A DNA stretch of 64,000 bases from Nodosilinea sp. PGN35 (GCF_029109325.1 NZ_JAQKQJ010000013.1:62001-126000); one strand, 5' to 3'. Shown: positions 15,776-24,600, counted from the first letter of the stretch. Notes: generated from the letters alone by a model not told the origin. Translations and numbers: made by a program.

Positions 15776-16705
15776 TTAGGCGGCCAGGATTTGGTCATCG
15801 AGGGTAAAATCAACGTCGGCGCTGTCTGCACCAGAGGCCAGGTAGTCGTTCTGGAACGAGTCCTTGAGTCCGGTAACCAGGTCGTAGGTAGGTGCCCAGC
15901 CCAGCTCGGCCTGGGCTTTGTCGATCGCCGTAAAGAAGTGCTGCACCCGCATGGGGAAAGCCTTCGCCTTGCCGAAGTCAAAGGCTTTGGGGTCGTAGTG
16001 AACAAGCTTGAGGTGGTTGGGATCTTTCCCCGCCGCTGTGGCGCAGGCGCGGGCCAGCCCGTCGAAGGTGACCGCCTTTTCGCCGGAAATATTGTAGATC
16101 TGGCCGATCGCCGTTTCGTTGCCCAGCACCGCCGCCATTGCCGCCGCCAGATCCTGCACGTGGCCCAGCTGGGTGAGGTGCATGCCGTTGCCGGGAATGG
16201 GCACGGGGCGATCGCGCACCACCCGGTCAAAGAACCATTGCTCTAGCGGGTTGTAGTTCTGCGGGCCGTAGATATAGACCGGGCGCACCGAGGTAAAGGG
16301 CACCCCTTGCTCTTGCAGGTAGGCCTCGGTTTCAAACTTGCCCCGGTGGCGGCTTTTAGGGTCCACCGCGTCGCCTTCGATGTGGGGCATCTGGTCCGAT
16401 TTGAGGTACACCCCAGCGGAGCTGACATAGACAAAATGCTGGAGTTTGCCCCGAAACATTTCAATCAAAGGCTGGGTATCGCTCAGCTCGCGCCCGTTGT
16501 TGTCGAAGATGGCGTCGAAACTTTCGCCCGCCAGCTGCTTGAGGCTGCTGGGGTCGGTGCGATCGCCCACAATGGTCGGCACCCCCGCGACTGGGGCGGG
16601 GCGGTTGCCCCGGTTGAACAGCACCACCTCGTGGCCCTGCTCAATCAACAGCTTGGTGAGATAGACCCCAATAAACCGGGTGCCACCCATAACCAGTACG
16701 CGCAT
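15776..16705 (-). CDS. NAD-dependent epimerase/dehydratase-like protein, CSP41b type
   Basis: 309 residues from the ATG at 16705, which has AAAGGAGAGG directly upstream; an extension to 16855 has no such support. The atypical SDR motif MRVLVMGGTRFIGVYLTKLL and the missing Tyr-x3-Lys active site (YVSSAGVYLKSDQMPHIEGD) are those of the chloroplast CSP41 family and its cyanobacterial relatives. In plastids CSP41 proteins bind and stabilise RNA. The C-terminus (FTAIDKAQAELGWAPTYDLV) is typical. RNA binding here is inferred from the family only. Confidence 0.82.
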   Translation of the reverse strand: MRVLVMGGTRFIGVYLTKLLIEQGHEVVLFNRGNRPAPVAGVPTIVGDRTDPSSLKQLAGESFDAIFDNNGRELSDTQPLIEMFRGKLQHFVYVSSAGVYLKSDQMPHIEGDAVDPKSRHRGKFETEAYLQEQGVPFTSVRPVYIYGPQNYNPLEQWFFDRVVRDRPVPIPGNGMHLTQLGHVQDLAAAMAAVLGNETAIGQIYNISGEKAVTFDGLARACATAAGKDPNHLKLVHYDPKAFDFGKAKAFPMRVQHFFTAIDKAQAELGWAPTYDLVTGLKDSFQNDYLASGADSADVDFTLDDQILAA

Positions 16706-16956
16706 AGCCCTCTCCTTTCTGCTAATCAGCGGCCCCAGACCGTGCTGTAAGACCCGCTGAACTTGATGTATGTATATTAAGCTGCGCCGATCCCCTCTAT
16801 TCTCTCGAAGAATCAGGGGATTTGCGCTCAATTTGCGCTCAACGGCGTTAAGCAAAACGGTAGATAACCGCCCAGGTCTTACGCTACGGGGGGAAGCCGC
16901 CTAAAATGTTATGAGTTGAGCACCGGCCTCAGCACCCTACGCGAGATAGCCTCTAC

Positions 16957-18069
16957 ATGCGTGAGCTGGACAACGCCTATCGAATTCTAGAGCTAGAGCC
17001 TGGTGCCTCCCTGGAGGATATCAACCAGGCTTACAAAGACCTGGTGTTTGTCTGGCACCCCGATCGCATTCCCCAGGACAACGAGCGGCTGTACCAAAAG
17101 GCTCAGGACAAGATTAAGGCGCTGAACCAGGCGCGGGACTTGCTGCGATCGCACAGTCGCAACGGTCGCAGCAGCGCCAGTTCATCTAGCCGCTACGGCA
17201 CCGCCAGCAGCAGCTACCGCCCCTCGACGGCCAGCAACTACGGCAGCAGCGACTATCGCTCTGCCTACAGCAACGGCTACAACAGCAACGGCTACGGTAG
17301 CGCCAAACCCCAAGAGGCCGACACGCGATCGGCGTCCCACAACCGCTACTACCGCTACCAGCGCAGCACCTACGGCGGTAGCTACTACGGTGCCAGCCAG
17401 GGCGACGGTACCGCTTCGTCTAGCTCTGGCACCTCCAGCGGTGGCACCTCTGCTTCAGAGGCTAGTACCGGGCAAGCGCAAACCTATCGCCAGCGGCGCG
17501 ATGCAGCAGCGGGGGTAGGCGGCGACAAAACCGCCAGCGCCAACGGCAGCTCAAGCCATCAGAGCCAGGCTAGCGCCACCAACGGCAACGCCGCCCAGGG
17601 TAAAACCAGCAGCCCGGCCAAACCCAAACCCGCTGATGACGCTTACAACAGCTACAACGCCCACACCCGCAATGGAGCTGCTAGCACCCACCGATCGCGC
17701 CAAAGCCCCGACCTCAGCGGCACCGACATGAGCGGGGCCAATCTGCGCGAAAAAGACTTTGGCGGCCGCAACCTCAGCGAGGCCAATCTCAGCGGCGCTG
17801 ACCTCAGCGATGCCTTTTTGCACAAGGTTAACCTCAACCGCGCCAACCTCAGCAAGGCCAAGCTGTTTCGCGCCAACCTGCTCCAGGCCGACCTCAGCCA
17901 CGCCAACCTGCGCGAAGCCGACCTGATCGGCGCAGACTTTAGCGGAGCCGACCTCAGCGGGGCCGACCTCAGCGGGGCCAAGGTGGCCGTTGGGGGGCGC
18001 ACCATGGTCAAGCTCACCGGCACTATCCTCACCGGGGCGATCATGCCCGATGGCTCGATTCATGACTAG
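16957..18069 (+). CDS. J-domain protein with Ser/Tyr-rich linker and pentapeptide repeats
   Basis: 370 residues in three parts. Residues 1-65 are a J domain with the HPD motif (VFVWHPDRIPQDN), which stimulates DnaK ATPase. Residues 66-245 are low-complexity, rich in Ser, Tyr, Gly, Asn and Thr. Residues 248-365 are pentapeptide repeats of A(D/N)LSG type (LSGADLSDAFLHKVNLNRANL and onward) forming a beta-helix. The fusion suggests a co-chaperone with a beta-helical scaffold or targeting module. Its stop codon lies inside the first unit of a 19-bp tandem repeat. Confidence 0.88.
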   Translation: MRELDNAYRILELEPGASLEDINQAYKDLVFVWHPDRIPQDNERLYQKAQDKIKALNQARDLLRSHSRNGRSSASSSSRYGTASSSYRPSTASNYGSSDYRSAYSNGYNSNGYGSAKPQEADTRSASHNRYYRYQRSTYGGSYYGASQGDGTASSSSGTSSGGTSASEASTGQAQTYRQRRDAAAGVGGDKTASANGSSSHQSQASATNGNAAQGKTSSPAKPKPADDAYNSYNAHTRNGAASTHRSRQSPDLSGTDMSGANLREKDFGGRNLSEANLSGADLSDAFLHKVNLNRANLSKAKLFRANLLQADLSHANLREADLIGADFSGADLSGADLSGAKVAVGGRTMVKLTGTILTGAIMPDGSIHD

Positions 18070-18102
18070 TGGTCAGTCAAGTTACTAGTGTTCAGTCAAG
18101 TT
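18065..18102 (+). repeat. Two tandem 19-bp units
   Basis: ACTAGTGGTCAGTCAAGTT (18065-18083) is followed at once by ACTAGTGTTCAGTCAAGTT, with one mismatch. The first unit contains the stop codon of the J-domain gene. A second small repeat, GGTAAAC twice, follows near 18136. Confidence 0.85.
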
Positions 18103-18187
18103 AAATGTGACGGGTTAACGGGGTGACGGTCTACGGTAAACGGTAAACGGCTCGCCTTAAATCGCTTACCGCGAACCTTGAACCCCA

Positions 18188-18628
18188 GTGCATGGTTTGG
18201 TCATCGTTACCCTGCACCGTGTCCATGCGGCGATGGAGGCCGCATTTAACGCGGCGCTGGCCGAGGTGGGCCTCAGCGCTGCCCAGTGGGATATTCTGCG
18301 GCTGCTGCACCACAGCCCAGGGGCCTCAGGAGCCGACATTGCTCGCTATGCCAGGGTGACTCCCCAGGCGGTGACCACCATGCTGCGGCGATTGGAGAAG
18401 GCTGGGCTGCTGCGGCGGCAGGCGGCCAACAAGGGGCGCGCGGTGGGTTCTTACCTAAGTCCTAGAGGGGAGGCGGCGCTGCGGGAGGGCGATCGCATTG
18501 CCGCCCAGAGCGAGGCCCAGGTCACCTTGGCGTTTACCCCAGACCAGCAGGCCCGGTTCCAGGCCGATCTGGAGCGCTGCCTGTCGGTTCTAGATTCTGG
18601 TCTAGATCCCGGTGGTCAGCCAGAATAG
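18188..18628 (+). CDS. MarR family transcriptional regulator
   Basis: 146 residues from a GTG at 18188. The winged helix is clear: LSAAQWDILRLLHHSPGASGADIARYARVTPQAVTTMLRRLEKAGLLRRQ, then the wing (GRAVGSYLSPRGEAALREGD). MarR proteins usually repress efflux or stress genes and release DNA on ligand binding. It lies six bases from the end of queA, which converges on it, so its target is not obvious from context. Confidence 0.9.
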   Translation: MHGLVIVTLHRVHAAMEAAFNAALAEVGLSAAQWDILRLLHHSPGASGADIARYARVTPQAVTTMLRRLEKAGLLRRQAANKGRAVGSYLSPRGEAALREGDRIAAQSEAQVTLAFTPDQQARFQADLERCLSVLDSGLDPGGQPE

Positions 18629-18633
18629 CTCGT

Positions 18634-19764
18634 CTACGGTACTTGCGGCCCGGTGGCGATCGCCTGGACGGCCTCGGGCAAAATCAGCATGGCATCGCCA
18701 AAGGAATAGAAGCGATAGTCCTGCTCAATGGCGGTTTCGTAGAGTTCCAGCAGGCGCTCTCGCCCCACCAGAGCACTGACTAGCATCAGCAGGCTGGATC
18801 CCGGCAGGTGAAAGTTGGTAATCAACCCATCGATCGCCCGGTACCGGTACCCAGGGTAGATAAACAGGTTGACCTTGCCCCGGTAGGGTTGCAGTTCGCC
18901 CTCCTGGGCAGCGCCCTCTAAGGCCCGCACCACTGTCGTTCCGACCGCAATCACGCGCCCGCCTCGGGCTTTGGTGGCGGCGATCTGCGCTACGGTCTCC
19001 GCCGAGACATCGATCCATTCGCCGTGCATTTTGTGGTCGAGAATGTTGTCGGTCTCCACCGGGCGAAAGGTGCCGACGCCGACGTGCAGGGTGATGTGCG
19101 ATCGCCCCACGCCCCGTTCCTCCAGCCGCTCCAACAACTCTGGGGTAAAGTGCAGCCCCGCCGTCGGGGCCGCCACCGCCCCAGGGTTTTCGGCATAGAC
19201 CGTCTGGTACTGGTCGGGGGAGGCCGCCCTGTCGGTAATGTAGGGCGGCAGGGGAACTTCCCCCAGGTGCTCAAACAGGGTAAACAGAGGTGTTTTGCCA
19301 GAGTATTTAAACTTCAACAGGCGACCGTTGGTCTCTGGGTCGGTGGCCAGCACCTGGGCCACCAGGTCGGGCTGATCCGGGTTAGGGCCAAAATGTACCG
19401 TGGCCCCTGGCTTGAGGCGACGACCGGGGCGCACCAGGGCCAGCCACTGGTCATTGCCCTGCTCTTCTAACAAAAACACCTCCACCTGGGCACCGCTGGG
19501 TTTGTACCCCAGCAGCCGCGCCGGGATGACACGGGTGTCGTTGAGAACGAGCAGATCGCCGGGTTGCAGTAGGGCGGGCAGGTCGCGAAAGTGTTGATGA
19601 CAGTGGGTAGTAGGGCTCTCGACCACCAGCAGCCGAGAGGCATCCCTGGGGGTAACGGGGGTTTGGGCAATTTTTTCTGGCGGCAGAGAATATTGATAAG
19701 CCGCCAGGGAATACTCAGGAGAATTGCTGACATCTGTTGGGGCCAGTCTTTGAAGATCGCTCAT
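18634..19764 (-). CDS. queA: S-adenosylmethionine:tRNA ribosyltransferase-isomerase
   Basis: 376 residues. QueA moves the ribosyl part of SAM onto 7-aminomethyl-7-deazaguanine in tRNA, forming epoxyqueuosine. Diagnostic segments are YQYSLPPEKIAQTPVTPRDASRLLV, LLVLNDTRVIPARLLG, GAVAAPTAGLHFTPELLE, HVGVGTFRPV and LITNFHLPGSSLLMLVSAL. The extra N-terminal dozen residues before AAYQYSLP could be shortened by a later start. It appears monocistronic. Confidence 0.97.
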   Translation of the reverse strand: MSDLQRLAPTDVSNSPEYSLAAYQYSLPPEKIAQTPVTPRDASRLLVVESPTTHCHQHFRDLPALLQPGDLLVLNDTRVIPARLLGYKPSGAQVEVFLLEEQGNDQWLALVRPGRRLKPGATVHFGPNPDQPDLVAQVLATDPETNGRLLKFKYSGKTPLFTLFEHLGEVPLPPYITDRAASPDQYQTVYAENPGAVAAPTAGLHFTPELLERLEERGVGRSHITLHVGVGTFRPVETDNILDHKMHGEWIDVSAETVAQIAATKARGGRVIAVGTTVVRALEGAAQEGELQPYRGKVNLFIYPGYRYRAIDGLITNFHLPGSSLLMLVSALVGRERLLELYETAIEQDYRFYSFGDAMLILPEAVQAIATGPQVP

Positions 19765-19876
19765 GGCCTAGCCAGGTTGGGGGGATACACCCAGGTGAGG
19801 TAGGGGGACTTAACCCTAACCGTTCCAGGGCCAGTCCAAGACAATAAGAACTGTAGCACCTGTCTAAAGGTCAACG

Positions 19877-20266
19877 ATGGAATACACCTACTATCTCGCC
19901 AATGCCAGTTTGACCCTCCGCGTGGTTGAACATCTGCTGGGCACCCCGAGATTGCCCCTGGAGTTCATGACGGTGATTCATCAGATTGATGGATGGGTCA
20001 TTCGGGTCAAGATGAATGACAATATCGGCATCCCCGACGCCGAAGATTTTCGCGCCTACATGAATGAGCTAGGGGTAGCCTACGACCCCGGCATTCGAGT
20101 GCGGATGGCCCTGTGGGGGCTAGAGACCGGGCAGTCCCCCATCGATGTGATGCGCCGCTACCAGGTGGCGATCGTCTCCCACGGCAAGCCCGATCGCGAA
20201 GAAATCGAAGCCTTTCGTCGGCAGTTTGTCATGGGCCTGGGCTACTGCCCCGAAACCCTGGCCTGA
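19877..20266 (+). CDS. Conserved cyanobacterial hypothetical protein
   Basis: 129 residues (MEYTYYLANASLTLRVVEHLLGT). It has no signal peptide or membrane segment, and a mixed alpha/beta composition. I do not recognise a named domain, although the sequence looks like a conserved cyanobacterial family. It is divergent from queA and followed by a good terminator at 20323-20350, so it is probably a single-gene unit. Confidence 0.75.
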   Translation: MEYTYYLANASLTLRVVEHLLGTPRLPLEFMTVIHQIDGWVIRVKMNDNIGIPDAEDFRAYMNELGVAYDPGIRVRMALWGLETGQSPIDVMRRYQVAIVSHGKPDREEIEAFRRQFVMGLGYCPETLA

Positions 20267-20322
20267 TCGGTTTGCAGGGGCACCGGCCGGTGCGCTCTGC
20301 CCATTGCAAGACATGTCCTTTG

Positions 20323-20350
20323 GGGGCAGGGTTAACCTGCCCCTATTTTT
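20323..20350 (+). terminator. Rho-independent terminator
   Basis: GGGGCAGG and CCTGCCCC form an 8-bp stem with a 5-base loop, followed by TATTTTTT on the plus strand. It ends the transcript of the 129-residue hypothetical gene, and its right end touches the stop of the opposite-strand fibrillin-like gene. Confidence 0.85.
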
Positions 20351-20924
20351 TGACCCATAGGGCCAGCCCGCCGCTGCGCCCACGGGCGGCAATGTAGCCC
20401 TCTTGAGCCGCAAAAAAGGAGAAAAACGGTAGTTTAGCCACCGAAGTAGCGGCAAAGTCGCCTGCTTTGGCGGCTTTGCTGCGCAATGGTAGATTCACCA
20501 CCGTCAAACCGCCCGCTAGCACCTGAAGGCGAACGAAATCGAAAGCCAGCAGGTTTTTCTTGGGCAAAAGTTTGGCTGGCCCGGTAAACCGCAGGCGGGT
20601 TGGCCCCACCTGAAGCTGGTTTTGAATGGTTAGCTGACCTTCGTCATCGTGGCTAAAGCCAAGAGTGGCGATCGCCACTCTTGGCAGATAAAACCCCCTA
20701 CCCTGGGGGTTTCCTGCTTTGTAGGCTGGCTTTTGGGGAGCCGTAAACCGCAGTCGCCAGGTACCCAAAAGATCTTCAGGGAAAAACTGCCGTCGCTCTG
20801 CCTTGGCTTGCCGCTCGGCGTCTAGCAGGGCGGTTGTCACTTGCTGAGCGCTGGGTTTTGCCCCAGAGGCAGCGGCCTCTAGCACTTGGATGGCAGGTAG
20901 AGCGGCACTGTCGATGGCGGGCAT
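20343..20924 (-). CDS. PAP/fibrillin-like plastid-lipid-associated family protein
   Basis: 193 residues. The pattern of a charged N-terminal helix, then DLLGTWRLRFTAPQKP, a set of beta-strands (LTIQNQLQVGPTRLRFTGPAKLL, LLAFDFVRLQVLAGGLTVVNLPLR) and a terminal FFAAQEGYIAARGRSGGLALWVK resembles lipocalin-like fibrillin/PAP proteins of cyanobacteria and plastids. Those bind lipids or quinones near thylakoid membranes. A 28-bp perfect palindrome centred on HIP1 lies within the coding sequence (20658-20685). Confidence 0.6.
   Translation of the reverse strand: MPAIDSAALPAIQVLEAAASGAKPSAQQVTTALLDAERQAKAERRQFFPEDLLGTWRLRFTAPQKPAYKAGNPQGRGFYLPRVAIATLGFSHDDEGQLTIQNQLQVGPTRLRFTGPAKLLPKKNLLAFDFVRLQVLAGGLTVVNLPLRSKAAKAGDFAATSVAKLPFFSFFAAQEGYIAARGRSGGLALWVKK
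20658..20685. repeat. 28-bp perfect palindrome centred on HIP1, inside a gene
   Basis: The half-site GCCAAGAGTGGCGA is followed by its exact reverse complement TCGCCACTCTTGGC with no spacer. The centre is GCGATCGC. It encodes part of the fibrillin-like protein (RVAIATLG), so it is both coding and able to form a cruciform. Confidence 0.9.
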
Positions 20925-21122
20925 AGGGTTCCCAGCAGATAGGTTTGGTCAACCCGCAGCGAGAGCAGGGCTCGCCACGCTCCACCAGGTTGACCCGGCC
21001 AGCGGTTGACGGTTGATTAGATTTATTATGCCAGGGCGGGGCTGGGCGATCGCCTTCAGCCCGGTCTTTGCCTCCGGCTCTGGCATAATAGGAGCCTGTT
21101 CCCTACGGCCCGGTGCGCTGCT

Positions 21123-22016
21123 ATGGCTACCACTCCGCGATCGCCCCTGCTGCGCCATCCAGCGGCTAAATCTACCGCCAACGTGTCTATGGTGCTGATG
21201 GGGGTGGGGCTCGTCATTACCGTGGCGTTTGTTCTAATTGCGCTGCTCGCGCCGCTAATGCAGAGCTGGGGCTGGATTTTGAACCCCACGACCGCGCTGC
21301 AGAACCCCATTCACCAGCCCCCCGGTGGCGACCACTGGTTTGGCACCACTCGCCAGGGCTACGACGTGTTTAGCCGCACCCTGTTTGGCACCCGCGCCGC
21401 CTGGCAGGTGGTGCTGCTGGCCACCCTGCTGAGCGTGGCGGTGGGGGTGCCCCTGGGTATGGTCAGCGGCTATCTGGGCGGCTGGCTCGATCGCGCCCTG
21501 CTGTTTTTTATGGACACGATCTACACCCTGCCGGGGCTGCTGCTGTCGGTTACCCTGGCCTTTGTGGTGGGGCGGGGGGTGGTCAATGCGGCGATCGCCC
21601 TCAGCATTGCCTACATTCCCCAGTACTACCGGGTGGTGCGCAACCACACCGTCAGCGTCAAAACCGAGCTGTTTGTCGAAGCGGCCCAGGCCATGGGAGC
21701 CGACCCCTGGACGGTGCTGACACGCTACCTGTTTCTCAACGTGATTCAGAGCGTGCCGGTGCTGTTTACCCTCAACGCCGCCGACGCAATTCTGGTGCTG
21801 GGGGGGCTGGGGTTTCTGGGGTTGGGCCTGCCCGAGCAGGTGCCCGAGTGGGGAGCCGACATTCGCCAGGCCCTCGACGCGCTGCCCACGGGCATCTGGT
21901 GGACGGCGCTGTTTCCGGGGCTAGCGCTGACTCTGATGGTGACGGGGCTTTCGTTGGTGGGCGAGGGGCTAAACGAGTTGATGAACCCCCTGCTGCGCCG
22001 CGAAAACTGGCGCTAA
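21123..22016 (+). CDS. ABC transporter permease, DppC/OppC family
   Basis: 297 residues with six membrane spans: the first near residues 22-45 (MVLMGVGLVITVAFVLIALLAPLMQ), followed by the OppC N-terminal domain (HWFGTTRQGYDVFSRTLFGTR) and the permease core with EAA-loop VEAAQAMGADPWTVLTRYLFLNV. It would be one of two membrane subunits for peptide, nickel or related uptake. No partner permease, ATPase or binding protein is adjacent, so the rest of the system lies elsewhere, as is usual in cyanobacteria. Confidence 0.92.
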   Translation: MATTPRSPLLRHPAAKSTANVSMVLMGVGLVITVAFVLIALLAPLMQSWGWILNPTTALQNPIHQPPGGDHWFGTTRQGYDVFSRTLFGTRAAWQVVLLATLLSVAVGVPLGMVSGYLGGWLDRALLFFMDTIYTLPGLLLSVTLAFVVGRGVVNAAIALSIAYIPQYYRVVRNHTVSVKTELFVEAAQAMGADPWTVLTRYLFLNVIQSVPVLFTLNAADAILVLGGLGFLGLGLPEQVPEWGADIRQALDALPTGIWWTALFPGLALTLMVTGLSLVGEGLNELMNPLLRRENWR

Positions 22017-22073
22017 GACTCAGGGCACTTCTAGAAAAGAGAATCTCCGCTTTATCCGACGGCTGTAGCTACC

Positions 22074-22094
22074 GTAGGGTGGGCACTGCCCACC
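22074..22094 (+). repeat. Copy of the dispersed 21-bp palindrome
   Basis: GTAGGGTGGGCA followed by CTGCCCACC, in the 106-bp gap between the convergent ABC permease and rarD. It could act as a bidirectional hairpin between the two stop codons. Confidence 0.85.
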
Positions 22095-22122
22095 ATGGGG
22101 GAGAAACTTGTCCAGCAGTCTC

Positions 22123-23055
22123 CTAAACACGTCCAGGTCTAGCCCGCAACGCGGTAAAGGAATACAGCAGCAGCGCCGCCCAAATGCAGCCGAAGGTAAC
22201 AGCGTGAACGGGGGTAAAGGGTTCACCGTACACAAACACCCCCAGCAGCAGCGACAGCGATGGAGCCAGATACTGAAAAAAGCCCAGGGTCGCCAGGGTC
22301 AGCCGTTTAGCCGCCTTGTTGAACCACAGCAGCGGCATAGAAGTCACCACCCCCGCCCCAATAAATAGCAGGGTAGTGGGCAGACTTTCCCCAAAATGCC
22401 CCTGGCCGCTGGCGGCAAGCCAGCCCACCAGCAGCAGCACCAGGGGGGTAATCAGCAGAGTTTCAACCGCGAGGCCCGCCAAAGGGGCCACGGCCACCAC
22501 CTTGCGCAGCAGACCGTAAAACGCAAAGGAAATGGCCAGGGCTAGGGCAATCCACGGCACGGTGCCCAGCTGCCAAATGAAGTACCCCACCCCCACCACC
22601 GCCAGCGCGACGGCCACCTGCTGCCCCCGGTACAGGCGCTCCTTGAGAAAGACAAACCCCAGCAGCACCGTCACCAGGGGGTTGATGTAGTAGCCCAGGC
22701 TGGCCTCGACGACGCGATCGCTATTCACCCCGTAGATGTACAGCCCCCAATTGAAGGTCAGCAGGCTGGCGGTGAGCAGCAGCACGAGCACTTTACGGGG
22801 CGACTTCAGCAGCGCTACCAGATCCCCCAGCCGCCGCTGCACCAGCAGTATGCCCACCAAAAACACCGCCGACCAGATCATCCGGTGGCTGAGCACCTCC
22901 ACGGCAGAGGCCATGCCCAACAGCTTCCAGTAGGCGGGCAGTAGCCCCCAGGCGCTGTAGGCCAGCAGGGCATAGATCGGCCCGAAGCTGGCCTCGGAGC
23001 GCCCACTGGGGGCAGCAGATGCAGGGTTAGGTAAGGTCAAAGAAGCAATGGCCAC
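22123..23055 (-). CDS. rarD: EamA family transporter RarD
   Basis: 310 residues with ten predicted membrane segments and two EamA halves. The RarD-type start FGPIYALLAYSAWGLLPAYWKLL and VLSHRMIWSAVFL are diagnostic; LGYYINPLVTVLLGFVFLKERL follows. RarD exports unknown small molecules; E. coli RarD was first noted for chloramphenicol resistance. No regulatory partner is adjacent; the DICT kinase-like gene is just upstream, 21 bases from the rarD start, in the same direction. Confidence 0.93.
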   Translation of the reverse strand: MAIASLTLPNPASAAPSGRSEASFGPIYALLAYSAWGLLPAYWKLLGMASAVEVLSHRMIWSAVFLVGILLVQRRLGDLVALLKSPRKVLVLLLTASLLTFNWGLYIYGVNSDRVVEASLGYYINPLVTVLLGFVFLKERLYRGQQVAVALAVVGVGYFIWQLGTVPWIALALAISFAFYGLLRKVVAVAPLAGLAVETLLITPLVLLLVGWLAASGQGHFGESLPTTLLFIGAGVVTSMPLLWFNKAAKRLTLATLGFFQYLAPSLSLLLGVFVYGEPFTPVHAVTFGCIWAALLLYSFTALRARPGRV

Positions 23056-23076
23056 TCAAACCATCTATCTTAGCGG

Positions 23077-24600
23077 TCAGGGTTGCCTGTGGTGAATGGG
23101 CAGCCGCACCACCATAGTCGTGCCGACCTCGGGCTGACTGCGGGCCACGATGGTACCGCCGCAGTACAGCAGCAGCTGCTGCACAATTGACAATCCCAGA
23201 CCTGCTCCGTCGGTTTCGTCGGCAGGCAGGTTGCGGCCCCGGTAGAAGTGCTCAAAAATGTGGGGCAGATCGCTGGCTGAAATCCCCATGCCTGTGTCGC
23301 GCACTTCAATTTGGGCGTAGTCGGCGGTGCTAGAGGCGGTCACCCAGACCTGACCGCCGCTGGGGGTGTATTTAAGGCTGTTGTTGAGCAGGTGAATCAT
23401 CACCTGGCGCAGCCAGCTGTCGGGGCAGAGCACCGCTGGCACCTGGCTGGGAATGGTGTAGGCCAGCATAATGCCCTTTTCCTCGGCCAGGGGCTGGTAG
23501 GTGCTGACCACCGGGGGTACCGTTTCCGACAGATTCAGCGGATCGAGCTGGGCCTGGCTGACGCTGGTTTCCATTTGCAGCAGGTTGAGCACGCCGCTGA
23601 TCAGGGCGCTCTGGCGATCGCACTCATGGCTGATCATGCCCATGTAGCGCTGCCGCTGGGGCGGCTTGAGGTGGGGCGAGTCGAGCAGTGTCAGGGCCGT
23701 TTTGATGGTGGTGAGCGGGGTGCGCAGTTCCTGGCCAACGGTGTTGAGAAAGTCATCCTTGAGGCGCAGGGTGTTGATCAACACCTCGTTTTGGGATGAC
23801 AAACTCGACATATTCAACGCCTGACGGCGGTAAGTCGAAGCTGACTGGCGCAGGTGTTCCTGACGCTTGAGCTGCCAGTTCAGCCAGCGATCGACCAGGC
23901 TTAGGTAAGCGGGGGTGAGCAACTGAGTAGGGCGCAGCTGCGGCCAATGCTGCGTTAGATCGGCCAGGTCGATCTCGGCCTCGGCGAGGGCCACACCCTG
24001 ATCCATCTGGTGACGAATGGCGCTCACCACCGTTGCCACCAGATCGGGGTTGATAGAACAACAGACCGATAGGTACGACGATCGCGCCGCCATCGCCTCG
24101 TCTAGCGGTGGGGAGCCGTCATCGTCCTCCTCTGAGTCGCGTTGGTCGTGTTGGTCGCGCTGGCTGTCTGGGGTCAGCCGCTGATTGTTGCTGAGGGGTT
24201 TGGCCGACAACGGTTGTAATCGATGGGCCACCAGCATGGCCGCAAAGGACTCAGACTGGATCACCACAAAGTAGTCGCCTCGCCAGGTATAGCTGGGCAG
24301 GGGCACCACCGTCTCACTGCCGAGGCTAGGGGGCGAGGCTGAGTCAGCGCGCACAAACCGCAGCACCCGGTGGGGCACCACCAACCCCTGGGCGTAGCGC
24401 GATAGATCCTCATTCCAGGGCTCGCCCACCGGCAGCTTCACCAACAGGTGGGCTTGAATGTCGTGGGCTTCAAGGAATTCTACTGTTGACTGTAGAATCG
24501 CCCTAAACCCCTTGGGTTTTACCTGGACATAGTCTGGGGCTGCCGCACTGAGCTGTAGAAGCCGGTGCAGCGACACCTCTTGCTCTTGGTAAGACTGCAT
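23077..24600 (-). CDS. DICT-domain histidine-kinase-like protein with Gln in place of the phospho-His
   Basis: 507 residues from the ATG at 24600. The N-terminal part (to about 190) is a DICT sensory domain (LQSTVEFLEAHDIQAHLLVKLPVGEPWNEDLSRYA). The dimerisation helix reads FLNTVGQELRTPLTTIKTAL: the codon at the phospho-acceptor is CAG (Gln), where H-E-L-R-T-P-L is expected. The ATPase domain keeps its N box (LLNNSLKYTPSGG), G1 (DTGMGIS), F box (FEHFYRG) and G2 (GAGLGLSIV). So ATP binding should persist without self-phosphorylation on the usual residue. It may signal allosterically or phosphorylate a partner. It sits just upstream of rarD. Confidence 0.88.
   Translation of the reverse strand: MQSYQEQEVSLHRLLQLSAAAPDYVQVKPKGFRAILQSTVEFLEAHDIQAHLLVKLPVGEPWNEDLSRYAQGLVVPHRVLRFVRADSASPPSLGSETVVPLPSYTWRGDYFVVIQSESFAAMLVAHRLQPLSAKPLSNNQRLTPDSQRDQHDQRDSEEDDDGSPPLDEAMAARSSYLSVCCSINPDLVATVVSAIRHQMDQGVALAEAEIDLADLTQHWPQLRPTQLLTPAYLSLVDRWLNWQLKRQEHLRQSASTYRRQALNMSSLSSQNEVLINTLRLKDDFLNTVGQELRTPLTTIKTALTLLDSPHLKPPQRQRYMGMISHECDRQSALISGVLNLLQMETSVSQAQLDPLNLSETVPPVVSTYQPLAEEKGIMLAYTIPSQVPAVLCPDSWLRQVMIHLLNNSLKYTPSGGQVWVTASSTADYAQIEVRDTGMGISASDLPHIFEHFYRGRNLPADETDGAGLGLSIVQQLLLYCGGTIVARSQPEVGTTMVVRLPIHHRQP

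Noticed and set aside
17551..18063. Minus-strand frame over the pentapeptide repeats
   Set aside because: It mirrors the repeated codons of the real gene, giving a Val/Gly/Ala periodic sequence without family resemblance.
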